Both the position numbers and the translations under genes were made by a program. The notes beneath the pieces were generated by a model. The model saw only the letters and a program-made list of their open reading frames with translations, was not told where the DNA came from and did no database searches. Shown here piece after piece: positions 9,099 through 18,656 of a DNA stretch of 64,000 nt. Positions within the stretch are counted from its first letter, which is position 1, and each line of letters starts with the position of its first letter. Origin of the DNA: Desulfotalea sp. (GTDB taxonomy: Bacteria > Desulfobacterota > Desulfobulbia > Desulfobulbales > Desulfocapsaceae). Location: NCBI GenBank assembly GCA_002733995.1, contig NVXR01000034.1, forward strand, positions 62,001 through 126,000. Direction: 5' to 3'.

Positions 9099-10780
9099 TT
9101 AGAACCTCGTGATTTCAGGCTGACAATCTTGGTGTTTCCTACGTAGTCCCGTGACTCGAAGCCAATTACATCTGTCATTTCCCGGGTCAGCTTGCCCATT
9201 ATCTTCATATTGCGGATAATCATATCCATCTCTTGAATCATTTCCTCGGACGGGAGGTCATCGCGCAGGAGTTGGGCTGTTCCCAGGGCGGCAAAAAGTG
9301 GGGTGTTTAATTCATGGGCTGCAGTGCCCGCCATTTCGACAACACCTTCAAGCTTCATTCGGGCCATTTTTTCTTGTGCGAGTTGCTGCTGGTCGGTGAT
9401 ATCACGTACAGCTTCAATCACGAAATCGACGCTGCCATCCAAGCCATGGATGGGGGTGAGGTGTCTCTCGTACCATTTCGATTCTGCGGAATTGTTGTGA
9501 TCTTGTAGATGATCAAGAACAGCCAATGCTTTTTTTTCTTGAAAAACTGTGTTCAGAGGGCAGTTTGAACTCTCCGTTCTATGCCAGGGAACCACTTTGT
9601 GATAGAGTTCACCGAGGACTTGATTCTCCTTAAGACCTCTGGTTTCAAGGAAAAATCTGTTGGCCATAATGATGCGTTTGTCCGGATCAATCACCAGAAG
9701 TTGCAACCAGAGGGAATCGAGAATAGTCTGAAGAAATCTTTCATGTTCTTCAATTTGTGCAAATAACAGGGTGATTTGTCGATATGTCCGGGCTTTCTGG
9801 ATTGCGCTGCCGCCTTCTTCTGCGACGGTGACTGTAAAGTCGATCTGGCTTGGTGTAAAAGATCTGGGCTCTGCTGTCAGCAACCTGAGGATGCCTATGA
9901 TATCGGTGCCATTCTTTATAGGTATCACAAGAATAGACTTGATACCTTCTGCCCGGATGGCGTCATGGTAGTCGACCCGCAGGTCATTCTCCGCATCATA
10001 TATGGCAACGGGTTCGCCGCTGAGGGCCTTAAAAAAAGCATTTTCCCGGCTTATGCTGCCTCTGTTAAGATAGGCCTCGGAGACTCCTGAGGCGGCAACG
10101 AGCTCAAGTCGATTTGTGGCGGGATGAAGGAGGCGCACAGTGCACCCTTTTACCTGTAAAAGGGGTGGCAGTTTATCCACGATGATTTTGAGAATTTCAT
10201 CGAGGTTCAGTGTAGAATTTACAAGACTTGAGATCTCTCTGAGCTCCGATAAAAACTTTACCTGAACCTCCAGTTCTTGAAACAGTCGACTATTGGTAAG
10301 AGCCATACCGACCTGCTCCGCAAGTGACATGGCAAAAGCTATCTCATATTTGGCAAATTCTCTGGAGTCCTTGGTTAGCAGCCTGAGCAAGCCGATCACT
10401 TCATTGTTGAAGATGATAGGCAGCGACATGGCTGATTTTACACCCTCTTGGGATACAAAAATACAGCTGTCATGGTCACAAATAACATCGATATTTTTTC
10501 TCGCAATAGGGGTGCCTTGTTTCAGGGCGGCCATCACTTCACTTGAGTCGATTGTTGATCTGGATAAATATTTTTCAGATAAACCATAGGCCGCTCCGAG
10601 GATAAAGCTGTCCGTGTCGACGTCGAGTAGTCGAATTGTCGCAGCATCCACTTCGAGGAGTTTCGGCAAACGCCTAACCACGAGATCCATAACCTGCTGT
10701 GGATCGTGAAGGCTGCTGATAAGCCTGGTAACTTCCTGAAAAACTTCCAGGTAATCGCTATGTTTCTGTTTTGAGTCCAT
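9095..10780 (-). CDS. GAF-GAF-PAS signalling protein ending after the DHp domain (no ATPase domain)
   Basis: About 561 aa. There are two tandem, similar GAF domains (about 15-165 and 180-335; both contain an S(I/M)L.IPI/LPI core), a PAS domain (about 350-465), a short coiled coil, and an H-box (AAHELNTPLFAALGTAQLL) followed by the second DHp helix. The protein stops about 25 aa later, so the whole HATPase domain is absent. It could be phosphorylated in trans by another kinase and act as a phosphotransfer protein, or be an inactive dimer partner. The downstream gene overlaps by 4 bp and encodes a different protein, so this is not a simple frameshift there. ATG at 10780 is preferred over TTG at 10807; neither has a strong ribosome site. 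Confidence 0.85.
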   Translation of the reverse strand: MDSKQKHSDYLEVFQEVTRLISSLHDPQQVMDLVVRRLPKLLEVDAATIRLLDVDTDSFILGAAYGLSEKYLSRSTIDSSEVMAALKQGTPIARKNIDVICDHDSCIFVSQEGVKSAMSLPIIFNNEVIGLLRLLTKDSREFAKYEIAFAMSLAEQVGMALTNSRLFQELEVQVKFLSELREISSLVNSTLNLDEILKIIVDKLPPLLQVKGCTVRLLHPATNRLELVAASGVSEAYLNRGSISRENAFFKALSGEPVAIYDAENDLRVDYHDAIRAEGIKSILVIPIKNGTDIIGILRLLTAEPRSFTPSQIDFTVTVAEEGGSAIQKARTYRQITLLFAQIEEHERFLQTILDSLWLQLLVIDPDKRIIMANRFFLETRGLKENQVLGELYHKVVPWHRTESSNCPLNTVFQEKKALAVLDHLQDHNNSAESKWYERHLTPIHGLDGSVDFVIEAVRDITDQQQLAQEKMARMKLEGVVEMAGTAAHELNTPLFAALGTAQLLRDDLPSEEMIQEMDMIIRNMKIMGKLTREMTDVIGFESRDYVGNTKIVSLKSRGSK

Positions 10781-10855
10781 TGTTAATTTTGGTTCCGGTA
10801 GCCTCAAAAAACATGGTTACCGGAACACTGGTTGATAAAAACGGTTCGTTGCAGC

Positions 10856-11308
10856 CTAAACAGGCTTGAGTTCAACAAGTTGCAGTGCGTGGGTTGTACA
10901 CTTGGAAACACAGGCTGGTTTAAGCCCTGCGTCCAGGCGATCCATACACATGTCACACTTGACTGCTTTTCCATCATCCGGGTTTTGTACTGGAATGTCC
11001 CATGGACATGCTGTTTTACAAGCCATACAACCGATACACTTTTCCTGATCAATGTAAACAATGCCATCTTTTCTCTGAACCATTGCGCCTACTGGACAGA
11101 CAGGAACACAGAGAGGATCCTCACAGTGACGACAGGTAGAAAAGGTTATCTCAAGGCGAGGAACTCCACCTATCTTTTTCAGAGGTGTACAGCTGATATC
11201 GCAGAGAAAAGGTCCTACTGGTAAGTTCTTGTTTACTTTGCAATGGACCTCACAACCGTGGCAGGCAATGCATCTGCGGGTGTTGAGGTGAATCATATAT
11301 TTTTTCAC
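10856..11308 (-). CDS. 4Fe-4S ferredoxin-type electron-transfer subunit
   Basis: 150 aa in the DmsB/PhsB/NrfC style. Cysteine groups are CIACHGCEVHC (residues 13-23), CRHCEDPLCVPVC, CIGCMACKTAC, CDMC and a late C...C pair, which together would hold three or four 4Fe-4S clusters. No signal peptide, so cytoplasmic. The start overlaps the molybdopterin subunit gene by 4 bp, so the two form an electron-transfer pair. No NrfD/PsrC-type membrane anchor is present nearby, so the enzyme is probably soluble. Confidence 0.92.
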   Translation of the reverse strand: MKKYMIHLNTRRCIACHGCEVHCKVNKNLPVGPFLCDISCTPLKKIGGVPRLEITFSTCRHCEDPLCVPVCPVGAMVQRKDGIVYIDQEKCIGCMACKTACPWDIPVQNPDDGKAVKCDMCMDRLDAGLKPACVSKCTTHALQLVELKPV

Positions 11309-13422
11309 AGTTCTGCTCTCCCCTTGGTGTTACGGATACTCTTTTTCACATAGACAAAAGCTTCACAGAGGTTAACTCCGCCACCTGCTTTATCCCAGTC
11401 ATCGAGTTTACCGATCATCAGTTTCTGGTCACTGACTCCAGACAGGTAATTACGCGTTTGTTTTGGGATAGCTTTGCCAAATCCATGGGTAGTAAAGACA
11501 GCTTCTGGATGGACGAAGTCGGTTACATGTGCGGCAACTGTTGCGTTGTATGACTTGTCCTTTGACGAAATCTCAACAAGATCACCACTTACAACCCCGA
11601 GCTTTTTTGCCTGCTTGCTATTGATCCACAGGGTGTTGGTTGGCATAAGTTCAGAAAGAAGGGGATTGTTCGTCGTATGTCCCTGGGTGTGGACAGCCAC
11701 TTTGCCGTAAATCAGTCTGAACATCCCTTTTTCAGGGGCTTTGTCAGGAGCCACAAAAGGTTTGAGGGATGGTAGATTGGCCTTGTCCAGTTTTTCACTG
11801 AGTATTTCTATCTTGCCGCTTGGTGTTTTGAATTGACCATCGAGTTTGTCGCGATCGTAGAAAATGGGAGAATCGCTGAGTTCGATAAAACCCTTCTCTT
11901 CAAAATCAGCCATGGTGTAGCCCGTTGGCTCCAGCTGCCACTTCCATAAGTCTTCTATGGTTTTGAACGCGAAGGTATCTTCAAGTCCCAGGCGGTTTGC
12001 AAGTTGAGTGAAAATCTCCCAAGAGGACCTGCTGTCGTTTTTGGGTTCCACTGCTTTTCTTCTGACGGCAAGCCTTGGCTTAAGTCCTTTTTGTAGGACA
12101 ATTGGTGTATCCCGCTCAAGGTAGGTTGATTCAGGTAAGATGATGTCTGAATACCAGCCGAACTCGCTGTAGTTAGTGTCGATGGAGACCAGAAGATCAC
12201 ACTTGTCCATGGCAATCTTCTGCTTTTCTGGATCGGGCATGCCGCTGAACGGATCGTGGCGCATTGCAATCCATGCCCTGATTGGATAGGGATCTTCAGC
12301 GATCATTCGATTGATGAACAGATGTGCAAGACCCGGCCCCTTGTCAAAGTGCTTGTATTCCCAACCAATTCCGTCGGCTCGCTTGATGTCTGGTTTAGCG
12401 CAATCGATACTGCGTATACCCTTTTTGCCACAGTCGCCAGGACCCTTTGGAATAAAAAGTCCGCCTTTCATTTCGATGTTTCCCATGAGGACGTTTAAGA
12501 TGTGCATGGCACGACTGGCGTAGAATGAGTCGTTATAGCGTGCAAGGTTCCAACCTGGATGAAAGATCACATTGGGGCGATCTTCGCCGATCTCTTCTAC
12601 GAAGGCGATGATGTCTTTTTCTTTTACATCACATTCTTTTGCAGTCCAGGCGGGGGTGTATTCTTCAATAAAGGTACAAAGTTCATCAAAACCGGTAACG
12701 TAACGTTTTAGGAAGTCTTTGTCGTAATAGCCCTTTTTGATAACCTGATGGATAACACCAAGAGCTAGAGCGTAGTCGGTTCCGGGACGTACCTGGAAGA
12801 AACGGGTGGCTTTGACACCGGTCATTGTCTGGCGTACGTCAACGTAGGTTAGGCGACCACCGTTGTCGAGCATATCCAGGGTCTGATTGTTTTCTGCGAT
12901 TCGTAGGGATGAAAACATGTCACGACCGAAAAGAACGAGGTGCTTTGCATTTTTAATGTCATAGGCAAAGCCTTTACGGCCGACACCATTTATAGAGAGG
13001 CTGGCATGGTGGGTGTTACGGCCGCATGTGCTATCGTGGTTTGTGTAATTAGGTGAGCCGTATGCGTGGATAAAAGCCTTGTACATACCTTGCCATGGGC
13101 CGCCTCTGGAAGAAAGAATAACCGCTTCAGGACCAAAATCTTTTTTTATGGTTTTGAGTTTGTCGGCGATGAAATCAAAAGCCTCGTCCCAGCTTGCCTT
13201 TCTCCAGCGGCCAGCGCCCCTATCTCCGACACGGATGAGTGGTTGCTGGGGGCGTTCAGAGTCGTTCATCATTGCAACTCCAGCCGTCCCTTTAGCACAA
13301 AGAGCACCGTTGAGCTGATGAGGATTCCCCTCGATCCAGGTAACCTCGTTGTCCTGTGACTCCACACGGATAGGGCAGCGAACAGTGCACATCCCGCATA
13401 TGGAGTAGACTGATTTCTTCAT
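11305..13422 (-). CDS. Molybdopterin oxidoreductase, catalytic subunit (cytoplasmic, DMSO-reductase family)
   Basis: 705 aa. The N-terminal 4Fe-4S motif is C9-x2-C12-x3-C16 and C42. The bis-MGD domains follow, with a probable Cys ligand to Mo/W in the segment DSTCGRNTHH near residue 133. The C-terminal molybdopterin-binding domain includes GHTTNNPLLSEL and THGFGKAIP. There is no Tat signal, unlike periplasmic Phs/Psr/Ttr enzymes, so the substrate is met in the cytoplasm. The closest general type is the thiosulfate/polysulfide reductase-like group, but the substrate cannot be read from sequence. It forms a unit with the overlapping ferredoxin gene and is preceded by its probable two-component regulators. 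Confidence 0.88.
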   Translation of the reverse strand: MKKSVYSICGMCTVRCPIRVESQDNEVTWIEGNPHQLNGALCAKGTAGVAMMNDSERPQQPLIRVGDRGAGRWRKASWDEAFDFIADKLKTIKKDFGPEAVILSSRGGPWQGMYKAFIHAYGSPNYTNHDSTCGRNTHHASLSINGVGRKGFAYDIKNAKHLVLFGRDMFSSLRIAENNQTLDMLDNGGRLTYVDVRQTMTGVKATRFFQVRPGTDYALALGVIHQVIKKGYYDKDFLKRYVTGFDELCTFIEEYTPAWTAKECDVKEKDIIAFVEEIGEDRPNVIFHPGWNLARYNDSFYASRAMHILNVLMGNIEMKGGLFIPKGPGDCGKKGIRSIDCAKPDIKRADGIGWEYKHFDKGPGLAHLFINRMIAEDPYPIRAWIAMRHDPFSGMPDPEKQKIAMDKCDLLVSIDTNYSEFGWYSDIILPESTYLERDTPIVLQKGLKPRLAVRRKAVEPKNDSRSSWEIFTQLANRLGLEDTFAFKTIEDLWKWQLEPTGYTMADFEEKGFIELSDSPIFYDRDKLDGQFKTPSGKIEILSEKLDKANLPSLKPFVAPDKAPEKGMFRLIYGKVAVHTQGHTTNNPLLSELMPTNTLWINSKQAKKLGVVSGDLVEISSKDKSYNATVAAHVTDFVHPEAVFTTHGFGKAIPKQTRNYLSGVSDQKLMIGKLDDWDKAGGGVNLCEAFVYVKKSIRNTKGRAEL

Positions 13423-13458
13423 TAAAATCTCCTCATTCTTTTTTCCGGTTGTATAGCT

Positions 13459-13818
13459 TTACCTTGCTAAAATGCCTGCTACTTTTTCTTCAAGTTCTGT
13501 TTTGTCTATTGGTTTTACACAATATTCCCCTGCGCCAAGTTCGATGGCTTCACGGGCTGTTTCTATGGTGGGATACCCCGTGAGCATGATCACTTTCATC
13601 TCGGGAGTAGTCTTTTTCAATTCTTCGAGTACCTGGATGCCGCTCATCTTTTTTAGCTTTATATCGAGGATTGCCAAGTCAATTCTATGCTTTTCCGCGT
13701 GCGCAATAGCCTCTTCTTCCTCGGTAAAGGTCACTACCCCATGGCCTTGCCTGGTGAGGATCTTTTTTATGAGAATAACTGCGTCCAATACATCATCTAA
13801 AACGAGTATTTCTGCCAT
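13459..13818 (-). CDS. Single-domain response regulator (CheY-type)
   Basis: 119 aa, receiver domain only. Acidic pair in LVLDDVLDA, phospho-acceptor Asp in LAILDIKLKKMSG, Thr in MLTGYPT and Lys in CVKPID. No output domain, so it signals by protein contact or as a phosphorelay step. It follows the histidine kinase gene with 1 bp between, so that kinase is its likely donor. In this locus it could shuttle phosphate to the ATPase-less GAF-DHp protein. That is inference. Confidence 0.9.
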   Translation of the reverse strand: MAEILVLDDVLDAVILIKKILTRQGHGVVTFTEEEEAIAHAEKHRIDLAILDIKLKKMSGIQVLEELKKTTPEMKVIMLTGYPTIETAREAIELGAGEYCVKPIDKTELEEKVAGILAR

Positions 13819-13819
13819 T

Positions 13820-15379
13820 TTAGTGTTGCTCCCTGTCGTCGTCGCTCAGGATTGCCTTTGTTGGCAACCAGATGTGAAAGGCTGTACCCTGCACTGTTAC
13901 GGTTGAATTTAGATCAATGACTGGACTTTCAACAGTAATGCGTCCGCCATGATCCTTTATGATGCCATAGGTAACGGAGAGGCCGAGGCCGGTCCCTTTG
14001 CCTACGTCTTTAGTGGTGAAAAATGGATCAAAAATCTTGTTCTTAATATCGTTGGGAATCCCTGTGCCGGTATCCTGAACGGTGATTAAGACTTCGCTGC
14101 CTAATTGCTTGGTTGTGATAAATATTTTACCACCATTTACCATTGCAAACTGGGCGTTATTGAACAGATTGATAAACACCTGATGGAGTTTTTCGGCGTC
14201 TCCTACAACCTGGGGCAACTCCTCGCAGAAGTTGCGTATAATATCAACTTGGTTGATGTTTAATGTGTGCTCTGTGACGGCGAGTACTTCACCAATAATG
14301 GTATTAATATCTATGGAGGTCTTGGCGCTGTCGGCTTGCCTGGAAAACTTGAGGAGGTCTGCAACGATTCTTCGGCAGGCCTTGGTTTGGCGTTCCATGA
14401 CGAGCAAGCTGCTGTGGGCCTCAGATTCTTCCTCAAAATCATCCATCATCAGTTGGGTGTAGCCCAAAATGATACCGAGAGGAGTGTTAATCTCATGGGC
14501 GACACCAGCAGCCATCTGTCCTACGGATGCCATCTTCTCCTGATTAATCAGTTGTTCGGTCATGTTGCGCAGCCTAGTCATATCTTTACCGATGCCTTCA
14601 CAGCCAATGAAATGACCATTTTTGTCATAAATGGCGTTGGCCGTAAGTAAAATATGCTTTGTTGCTTTGTTAGTGCCCGTGCATTCTATTTCGAAGTCAC
14701 TGATAAAACCGTTTTTCCTCAGGCTAAGTAAGTAGGCGTCTAGGTCTTTACGATCGGTAAAAAGGTCATGGAAATTAACCTGCTGGAATGGTACGTCAAA
14801 GCCTAGAAGGTTGATGCCGCTGTTGTTAATATTGGTAATTGTGCCGTTTTTATCGCAAAAGTAGATGATGTCTTTCGAGTTTTCGAAAAAGTTACGGAAT
14901 TTTTTTTCAGATTCAGAAAGGTTTCGTGTTCGAATTTCAACCATTTCTTCTAGGTGGATATTCAGCTCCTTAAGTTGGTCGGCACTAGAGGCGAGCTGGG
15001 TGTTGGCGTTGAAAAGTTTCACCGCTTCTTTCCTGATCAGTTTATAGGCGGCAAGACCTTTATGGTAATAGATGATGACGGCGGCAACAGAGATCATCAG
15101 CATGGTATTAAAACCGCCAGAAATTGGAGAAAGCTGCTTCCAGAGGTCACTTTGGTCACTATAGACGAGTATTATTCGCACCATATGTCCCACTCCACGG
15201 GACAGGGAAAAAGCTGCCATGGCAATGCAAAAATAAAAGAGAAAACCCCAGATAAAATTACTTGGTTGCAAGCGTACCAGAGACCAGGCGTAGCGCAGAG
15301 CCAGGAATGAGAAAAAAATGGCAAGGGCAGAGCCGACGAATTCGACGGTTACAGCTGGTAATAGAGGTATACCGTTCAT
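13820..15379 (-). CDS. Membrane PAS sensor histidine kinase
   Basis: 519 aa. Three N-terminal membrane segments (about 8-34, 42-70 and 90-110), a coiled coil, one PAS domain (about 160-275), an H-box ([19 protein letters not shown]) and a full HATPase domain with N box [11 protein letters not shown]1 [10 protein letters not shown] box FDPFFTTKD and G2 GKGTGLGLS. The start overlaps the upstream small membrane protein gene by 4 bp and the CheY-type regulator follows directly, so the three make a sensing unit. Topology suggests that the signal is membrane-derived or cytoplasmic through PAS; no extracellular domain is present. Confidence 0.93.
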   Translation of the reverse strand: MNGIPLLPAVTVEFVGSALAIFFSFLALRYAWSLVRLQPSNFIWGFLFYFCIAMAAFSLSRGVGHMVRIILVYSDQSDLWKQLSPISGGFNTMLMISVAAVIIYYHKGLAAYKLIRKEAVKLFNANTQLASSADQLKELNIHLEEMVEIRTRNLSESEKKFRNFFENSKDIIYFCDKNGTITNINNSGINLLGFDVPFQQVNFHDLFTDRKDLDAYLLSLRKNGFISDFEIECTGTNKATKHILLTANAIYDKNGHFIGCEGIGKDMTRLRNMTEQLINQEKMASVGQMAAGVAHEINTPLGIILGYTQLMMDDFEEESEAHSSLLVMERQTKACRRIVADLLKFSRQADSAKTSIDINTIIGEVLAVTEHTLNINQVDIIRNFCEELPQVVGDAEKLHQVFINLFNNAQFAMVNGGKIFITTKQLGSEVLITVQDTGTGIPNDIKNKIFDPFFTTKDVGKGTGLGLSVTYGIIKDHGGRITVESPVIDLNSTVTVQGTAFHIWLPTKAILSDDDREQH

Positions 15380-15843
15380 CGATTTTCCTCCATCAGTGCT
15401 TCGTGGTAAAATGTTCGTAGACTGATAACAAGTGCGAAAAGTCCTGGGACATTAAGAAAATGGTCCATCTTGGTAAAGTAATAGAGAACCTTTATCCAGG
15501 TGATCGGTGGTGCTAACTGTTCTTTCCAGCTACTTTTGTCTATAAAATCTGCTGGGGTAAGCTGGCCAAACGCCTGGTGACCGGTGAAGGCGATGAGGTT
15601 CCATGCAATGAGGAAAAAACAAAAAATCTGTAGATATTTCCATCCTTTACTCTTTATGGCAGGGGATTTTCTCGTGTGCCAGTAAAGATAGCCTAAGGCC
15701 CCCATAAAAAGGAGGTGGGCCATTTGATGGACGTATATACCTTCAGGCGCACTGTGGGACTGGAGGGCCCAACTATTCTCGGGCAGGCCAAAGAGAATAA
15801 ATAGACACACAGATAGTATGTGTATAAAATGATAAATTTTCAT
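15376..15843 (-). CDS. Small membrane protein preceding the kinase (probable sensor partner)
   Basis: 155 aa from ATG at 15843, which has a GAGGAA site at proper spacing. The longer reading from 15861 would start upstream of the predicted transcription start of the sigma54 motif. An N-terminal signal or membrane segment ends near NSWALQ; further membrane segments are at about 35-52, 66-88 and 120-145. Several His residues lie near the membrane segments (YVHQMAH, TGHQAF, MDHF), which could bind heme or metal, though no CxxCH motif exists. It overlaps the kinase gene by 4 bp and probably delivers the signal to it. Family not recognised. Confidence 0.7.
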   Translation of the reverse strand: MKIYHFIHILSVCLFILFGLPENSWALQSHSAPEGIYVHQMAHLLFMGALGYLYWHTRKSPAIKSKGWKYLQIFCFFLIAWNLIAFTGHQAFGQLTPADFIDKSSWKEQLAPPITWIKVLYYFTKMDHFLNVPGLFALVISLRTFYHEALMEENR

Positions 15844-15865
15844 AGATTCCTCATAGATCATTGCT

Positions 15866-15883
15866 TTGCATCTCCTGTGCCTG
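15866..15883 (-). promoter_or_regulatory. Candidate sigma54 (-24/-12) promoter
   Basis: On the minus strand the sequence reads AGGCACAGGAGATGCAAA. It has the invariant GG (15881-15880) and GC (15869-15868) separated by exactly ten bases, and matches consensus TGGCACG-N4-TTGCW at most positions. Transcription would start near 15856, leaving a GAGGAA ribosome site and ATG at 15843. The NtrC-type activator at the end of the same gene run is a natural regulator. Not tested. Confidence 0.55.
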
Positions 15884-16397
15884 ATGCTTTAAATAGTGTG
15901 CCTTCCTTTATAACTTACAATAATATCAAAGGAATACATGTGAAGAAAGTGTAGCCAGTATTCTTGTTTCCTGTCTTAGCGCATATCTTGACAATAGCAT
16001 GTGCCATAAAAATGTTGCACTCGTTGCGCTCTGTATGTCTCTTAGGTGTTGGGATTACAGACAAAATAAAAAACTGTATCCTACAGCGTGATATATCTTG
16101 AGGGACGCAGGTGCATCAATGATGTGGCAGTGGGTAAAATAACGACAAGACGGTATGTTATGTTTTTACAGGAATGTTTATCTGTTTTGGTGCAACGATA
16201 GTGTTGCATTTTGGAGGTTGGGCTTGGGTAAAAAAATGTTGCGTGAAATTATTGGATTGACTTAATCTAACAATTAAGATAATGAAGGGGCCGTTTTTTA
16301 TCGGCGTCTGTTTAACGGATTATACGGAGGCTATAAAGAAGTGTTCATGCTGTATTGTTATCATTAGTGTAACTCATATCTCTTTTGGGAGCGTGTC
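15884..16397. other. Intergenic region between divergent genes
   Basis: No convincing gene. Besides the -24/-12 motif at its left edge, it holds an inverted repeat TGCAAC-N6-GTTGCA at 16191-16208, about 190 bp before the YitT-like gene. That may be an operator. I see no clear sigma70 promoter. Confidence 0.35.
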
Positions 16398-17261
16398 ATG
16401 GGTAGTAAATTTCAAGATATTAAATTTTCAATTCCCTGGAACCTTTTTCTCCTTACGGTTGGTGCAATTGTGTATGTCGTAGGGATTAATGGTATTGTTG
16501 TTCATCATTCTTTTATTCCCGGTGGCTTATATGGCTTGTGTCTTTTTATCTCCTATAAGACGGATCTGTTATCTCCTGGAATCTTGTATTTAGTACTTAA
16601 TATCCCCTTTTTCATTTTAGGCTGGTTTTTCGTCAGTAGACGTTTTGTCCTGTACACCATTTATTGCAGTGTGATTATCACCGTAGCCGCGGAAACCATA
16701 GTGCTTGATTTGGGTATCCATGATCAACTGTATGCTGCCATTGCAGCAGGTTGTGTCTGTGGAACAGGCGTTGGCATTATTTTCAGGACTTTAGGGGCTG
16801 GGGGAGGGATGGATATTGTGGCTATCATTCTCTATAAATATTATAATATTGGTTTGGGTAAAACCTTTCTTGTCTTTAATCTGTTTTTGTTTGCAATGGT
16901 TGTAACGAACTACAGTGCAGATATTTTGATTGCTTCAATAATTCTTACATATGTTACCGCAAATTGTATGGATTATCTCCTCGCTATGTTTAATCAGAGG
17001 AAAATCGTATATGTGATTAGCGACCTATCGTCTGAAATTGCTGATTGTATGATCAAAGAGCTGAATATCGGTGCAACCTTTATAAAAGGGCGGGGGGCAT
17101 ATACAGGAGTAGATAAAGAAATACTGATGACTATAACTAATAATATTCAGCTTAAGCGGTTGGAGGAAAAGGTCTTTTCCATTGATTCCGAGGCACTGTT
17201 TATTGTCGAAAATAGTTTTGATGTTATTGGTTCTAGTTTCAGGAAAAGAAAGATTTATTAA
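16398..17261 (+). CDS. YitT/DUF2179-family membrane protein
   Basis: 287 aa. Five or six membrane helices in the first 190 residues (about 15-37, 53-75, 78-97, 104-125, 148-168 and 172-192), then a soluble C-terminal domain of about 90 aa of the DUF2179 type (VYVISDLSSEIADCMIKELN, then GATFIKGRGAYTG). That layout is the YitT family, whose transport or signalling role is poorly known. The helices include a GTGVGIIFRTLGAGGGMD motif typical of the family. Single gene, with its own terminator just downstream. Confidence 0.85.
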   Translation: MGSKFQDIKFSIPWNLFLLTVGAIVYVVGINGIVVHHSFIPGGLYGLCLFISYKTDLLSPGILYLVLNIPFFILGWFFVSRRFVLYTIYCSVIITVAAETIVLDLGIHDQLYAAIAAGCVCGTGVGIIFRTLGAGGGMDIVAIILYKYYNIGLGKTFLVFNLFLFAMVVTNYSADILIASIILTYVTANCMDYLLAMFNQRKIVYVISDLSSEIADCMIKELNIGATFIKGRGAYTGVDKEILMTITNNIQLKRLEEKVFSIDSEALFIVENSFDVIGSSFRKRKIY

Positions 17262-17280
17262 GCATGTCGTAATGAATGTA

Positions 17281-17318
17281 CAGCCTGCCCTCCCAAGGGT
17301 GGGCTGTTCATTTTTTTT
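17281..17318 (+). terminator. Rho-independent terminator of the YitT-like gene
   Basis: Hairpin CAGCC...CCCT / AGGG...GGCTG (17281-17306), followed after 4 nt by a run of eight T. It sits 20 bp after the stop codon. Confidence 0.85.
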
Positions 17319-17459
17319 GTCAAATCCCCCTCCAGCTTCTCTCTCTTTGTGGCGTAATCTCATATTAAAACAAATCTTGACATACTCCACCTTTTCGTGA
17401 GAGACTTTCTTAAGATAAATATATAGATCGACATTTAAAGTTCATGAACTGGAGGTGTT

Positions 17460-18350
17460 ATGAGAAAGTTCTTACTTGTTGTTGCAACTGTTTGCGGCTG
17501 CTCTTTGTTTGGCCTTTCGCCTACTATGGCTGATGTTAGAATTGGAATTCTTGCCAAAAATGGTCCGGCGAAAGTTTTGAAAAAATGGGAGCTGACGGGC
17601 GATTATCTCACAGGAAAGCTTGGAGAACCAGTTAAAATTATACCGTTAGACTTTGATAAGGTTACCCCAGCTGTTGTGGCGGGGGATGTTGATTTTTTTC
17701 TCGTGAATTCTTCGATGTTTGTCACTCTCCAGCTAAAGTACGGCGCTACTCCCGTTGCAACAATGATAAATTCCCGCCAAGGAAAGGCCCTGCAATCTTT
17801 TGGTGGAGTTGTTATCACTTCTGCATACAATGACAAAATTAATTCTTTTGAAGATTTGAAAGGTAAAAAATTTGCTGCTGTAAAGAAAAATTCTTTTGGA
17901 GGCTGGCAGATGGCCTATAAAGAAATGACTGCCAAAGGGATTGATCCGTTTACGGATTTTTCTTCCCTTCTCTTTTTGGGTAAACATGACAATGTCGTTT
18001 TTGCCGTGCAGAACGAAGACGTCGACGCGGGTACAGTGCGAACTGATACCTTGGAGCGAATGGTGGCAAATGGTGCTGTTTCCATGGAGGAGTTTAAAGT
18101 TATCGAAGCAAAAAAGGAAGGTGACTTTCCTTTTGTCTGTTCAACCCAGCTCTATCCAGAATGGCCCCTTGCTAAAGTTGCGGCGACAGGTGCTTTTCTT
18201 TCAGCAAGAGTTGTAGCAGCTTTGAAGGAGTTAAAAGCAGATGATAAGGCTGCAAAGGCCGCTAAAATTGTGGGTTGGACCGATCCTCTTGATTATTCAG
18301 GTGTAGAAGCCTTGCAGCAATCCCTGCATCTTGGGGCGTACGCTCGATAA
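17460..18350 (+). CDS. PhnD-like periplasmic substrate-binding protein
   Basis: 296 aa. A cleavable signal peptide (MRKFLLVVATVCGCSLFGLS, cut near TMADV) is followed by a type-2 periplasmic binding fold of the phosphate/phosphonate (PhnD, PF12974) class. Landmarks are VRIGILAKNGPA, GDVDFFLVNSSMFV, FEDLKGKKFAAVKKNSFGGW and VQNEDVDAGTVRTDTLERM. No ABC permease or ATPase genes adjoin, so a sensing role is more likely than uptake. The same domain is the sensor part of TtrS-type kinases. The next + strand gene is a chemoreceptor. GGAGGT ribosome site at ideal spacing. Confidence 0.88.
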   Translation: MRKFLLVVATVCGCSLFGLSPTMADVRIGILAKNGPAKVLKKWELTGDYLTGKLGEPVKIIPLDFDKVTPAVVAGDVDFFLVNSSMFVTLQLKYGATPVATMINSRQGKALQSFGGVVITSAYNDKINSFEDLKGKKFAAVKKNSFGGWQMAYKEMTAKGIDPFTDFSSLLFLGKHDNVVFAVQNEDVDAGTVRTDTLERMVANGAVSMEEFKVIEAKKEGDFPFVCSTQLYPEWPLAKVAATGAFLSARVVAALKELKADDKAAKAAKIVGWTDPLDYSGVEALQQSLHLGAYAR

Positions 18351-18656
18351 TATTCTCTCAGTATTTCAACACTGTACATTGCAGGCTTTGGCTATCAGCA
18401 TCCGTGTCTATATCAGCGCGCATTGTCTCGTTTAAAGCAATGACCAACAGTTACAGGTTATCTCATTAGAAATGAGTTTTCTTGTTTTCTCTTACTTAAT
18501 AATATTTTTTTGAAGATTGTTGTTCCTGCCTACCTTTCCGCATGTCGGGGCTGGCCGATATTGGAGAGTTATCTGAAAAGTTATATTTGATTTTATGCTG
18601 TCTCCTTCTTGTTGAACAATGTGTAGTAATTAACAGATTTACCTTTGGGGAGCCCT
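18351..18656. other. Intergenic region between binding protein and chemoreceptor
   Basis: Contains the terminator at 18462-18486 and otherwise nothing I can identify. No convincing promoter for the downstream chemoreceptor gene. Confidence 0.4.
18462..18486 (+). terminator. Rho-independent terminator of the PhnD-like gene
   Basis: Perfect hairpin CTCATT-AGA-AATGAG followed by a T-rich tail (TTTTCTTGTTTTC). The stem is short. Confidence 0.55.

Noticed and set aside
11305..13422. Formate dehydrogenase with Sec
   Set aside because: The probable metal ligand is an ordinary Cys codon, there is no in-frame TGA, and the sequence is closer to the thiosulfate/polysulfide reductase-like group.
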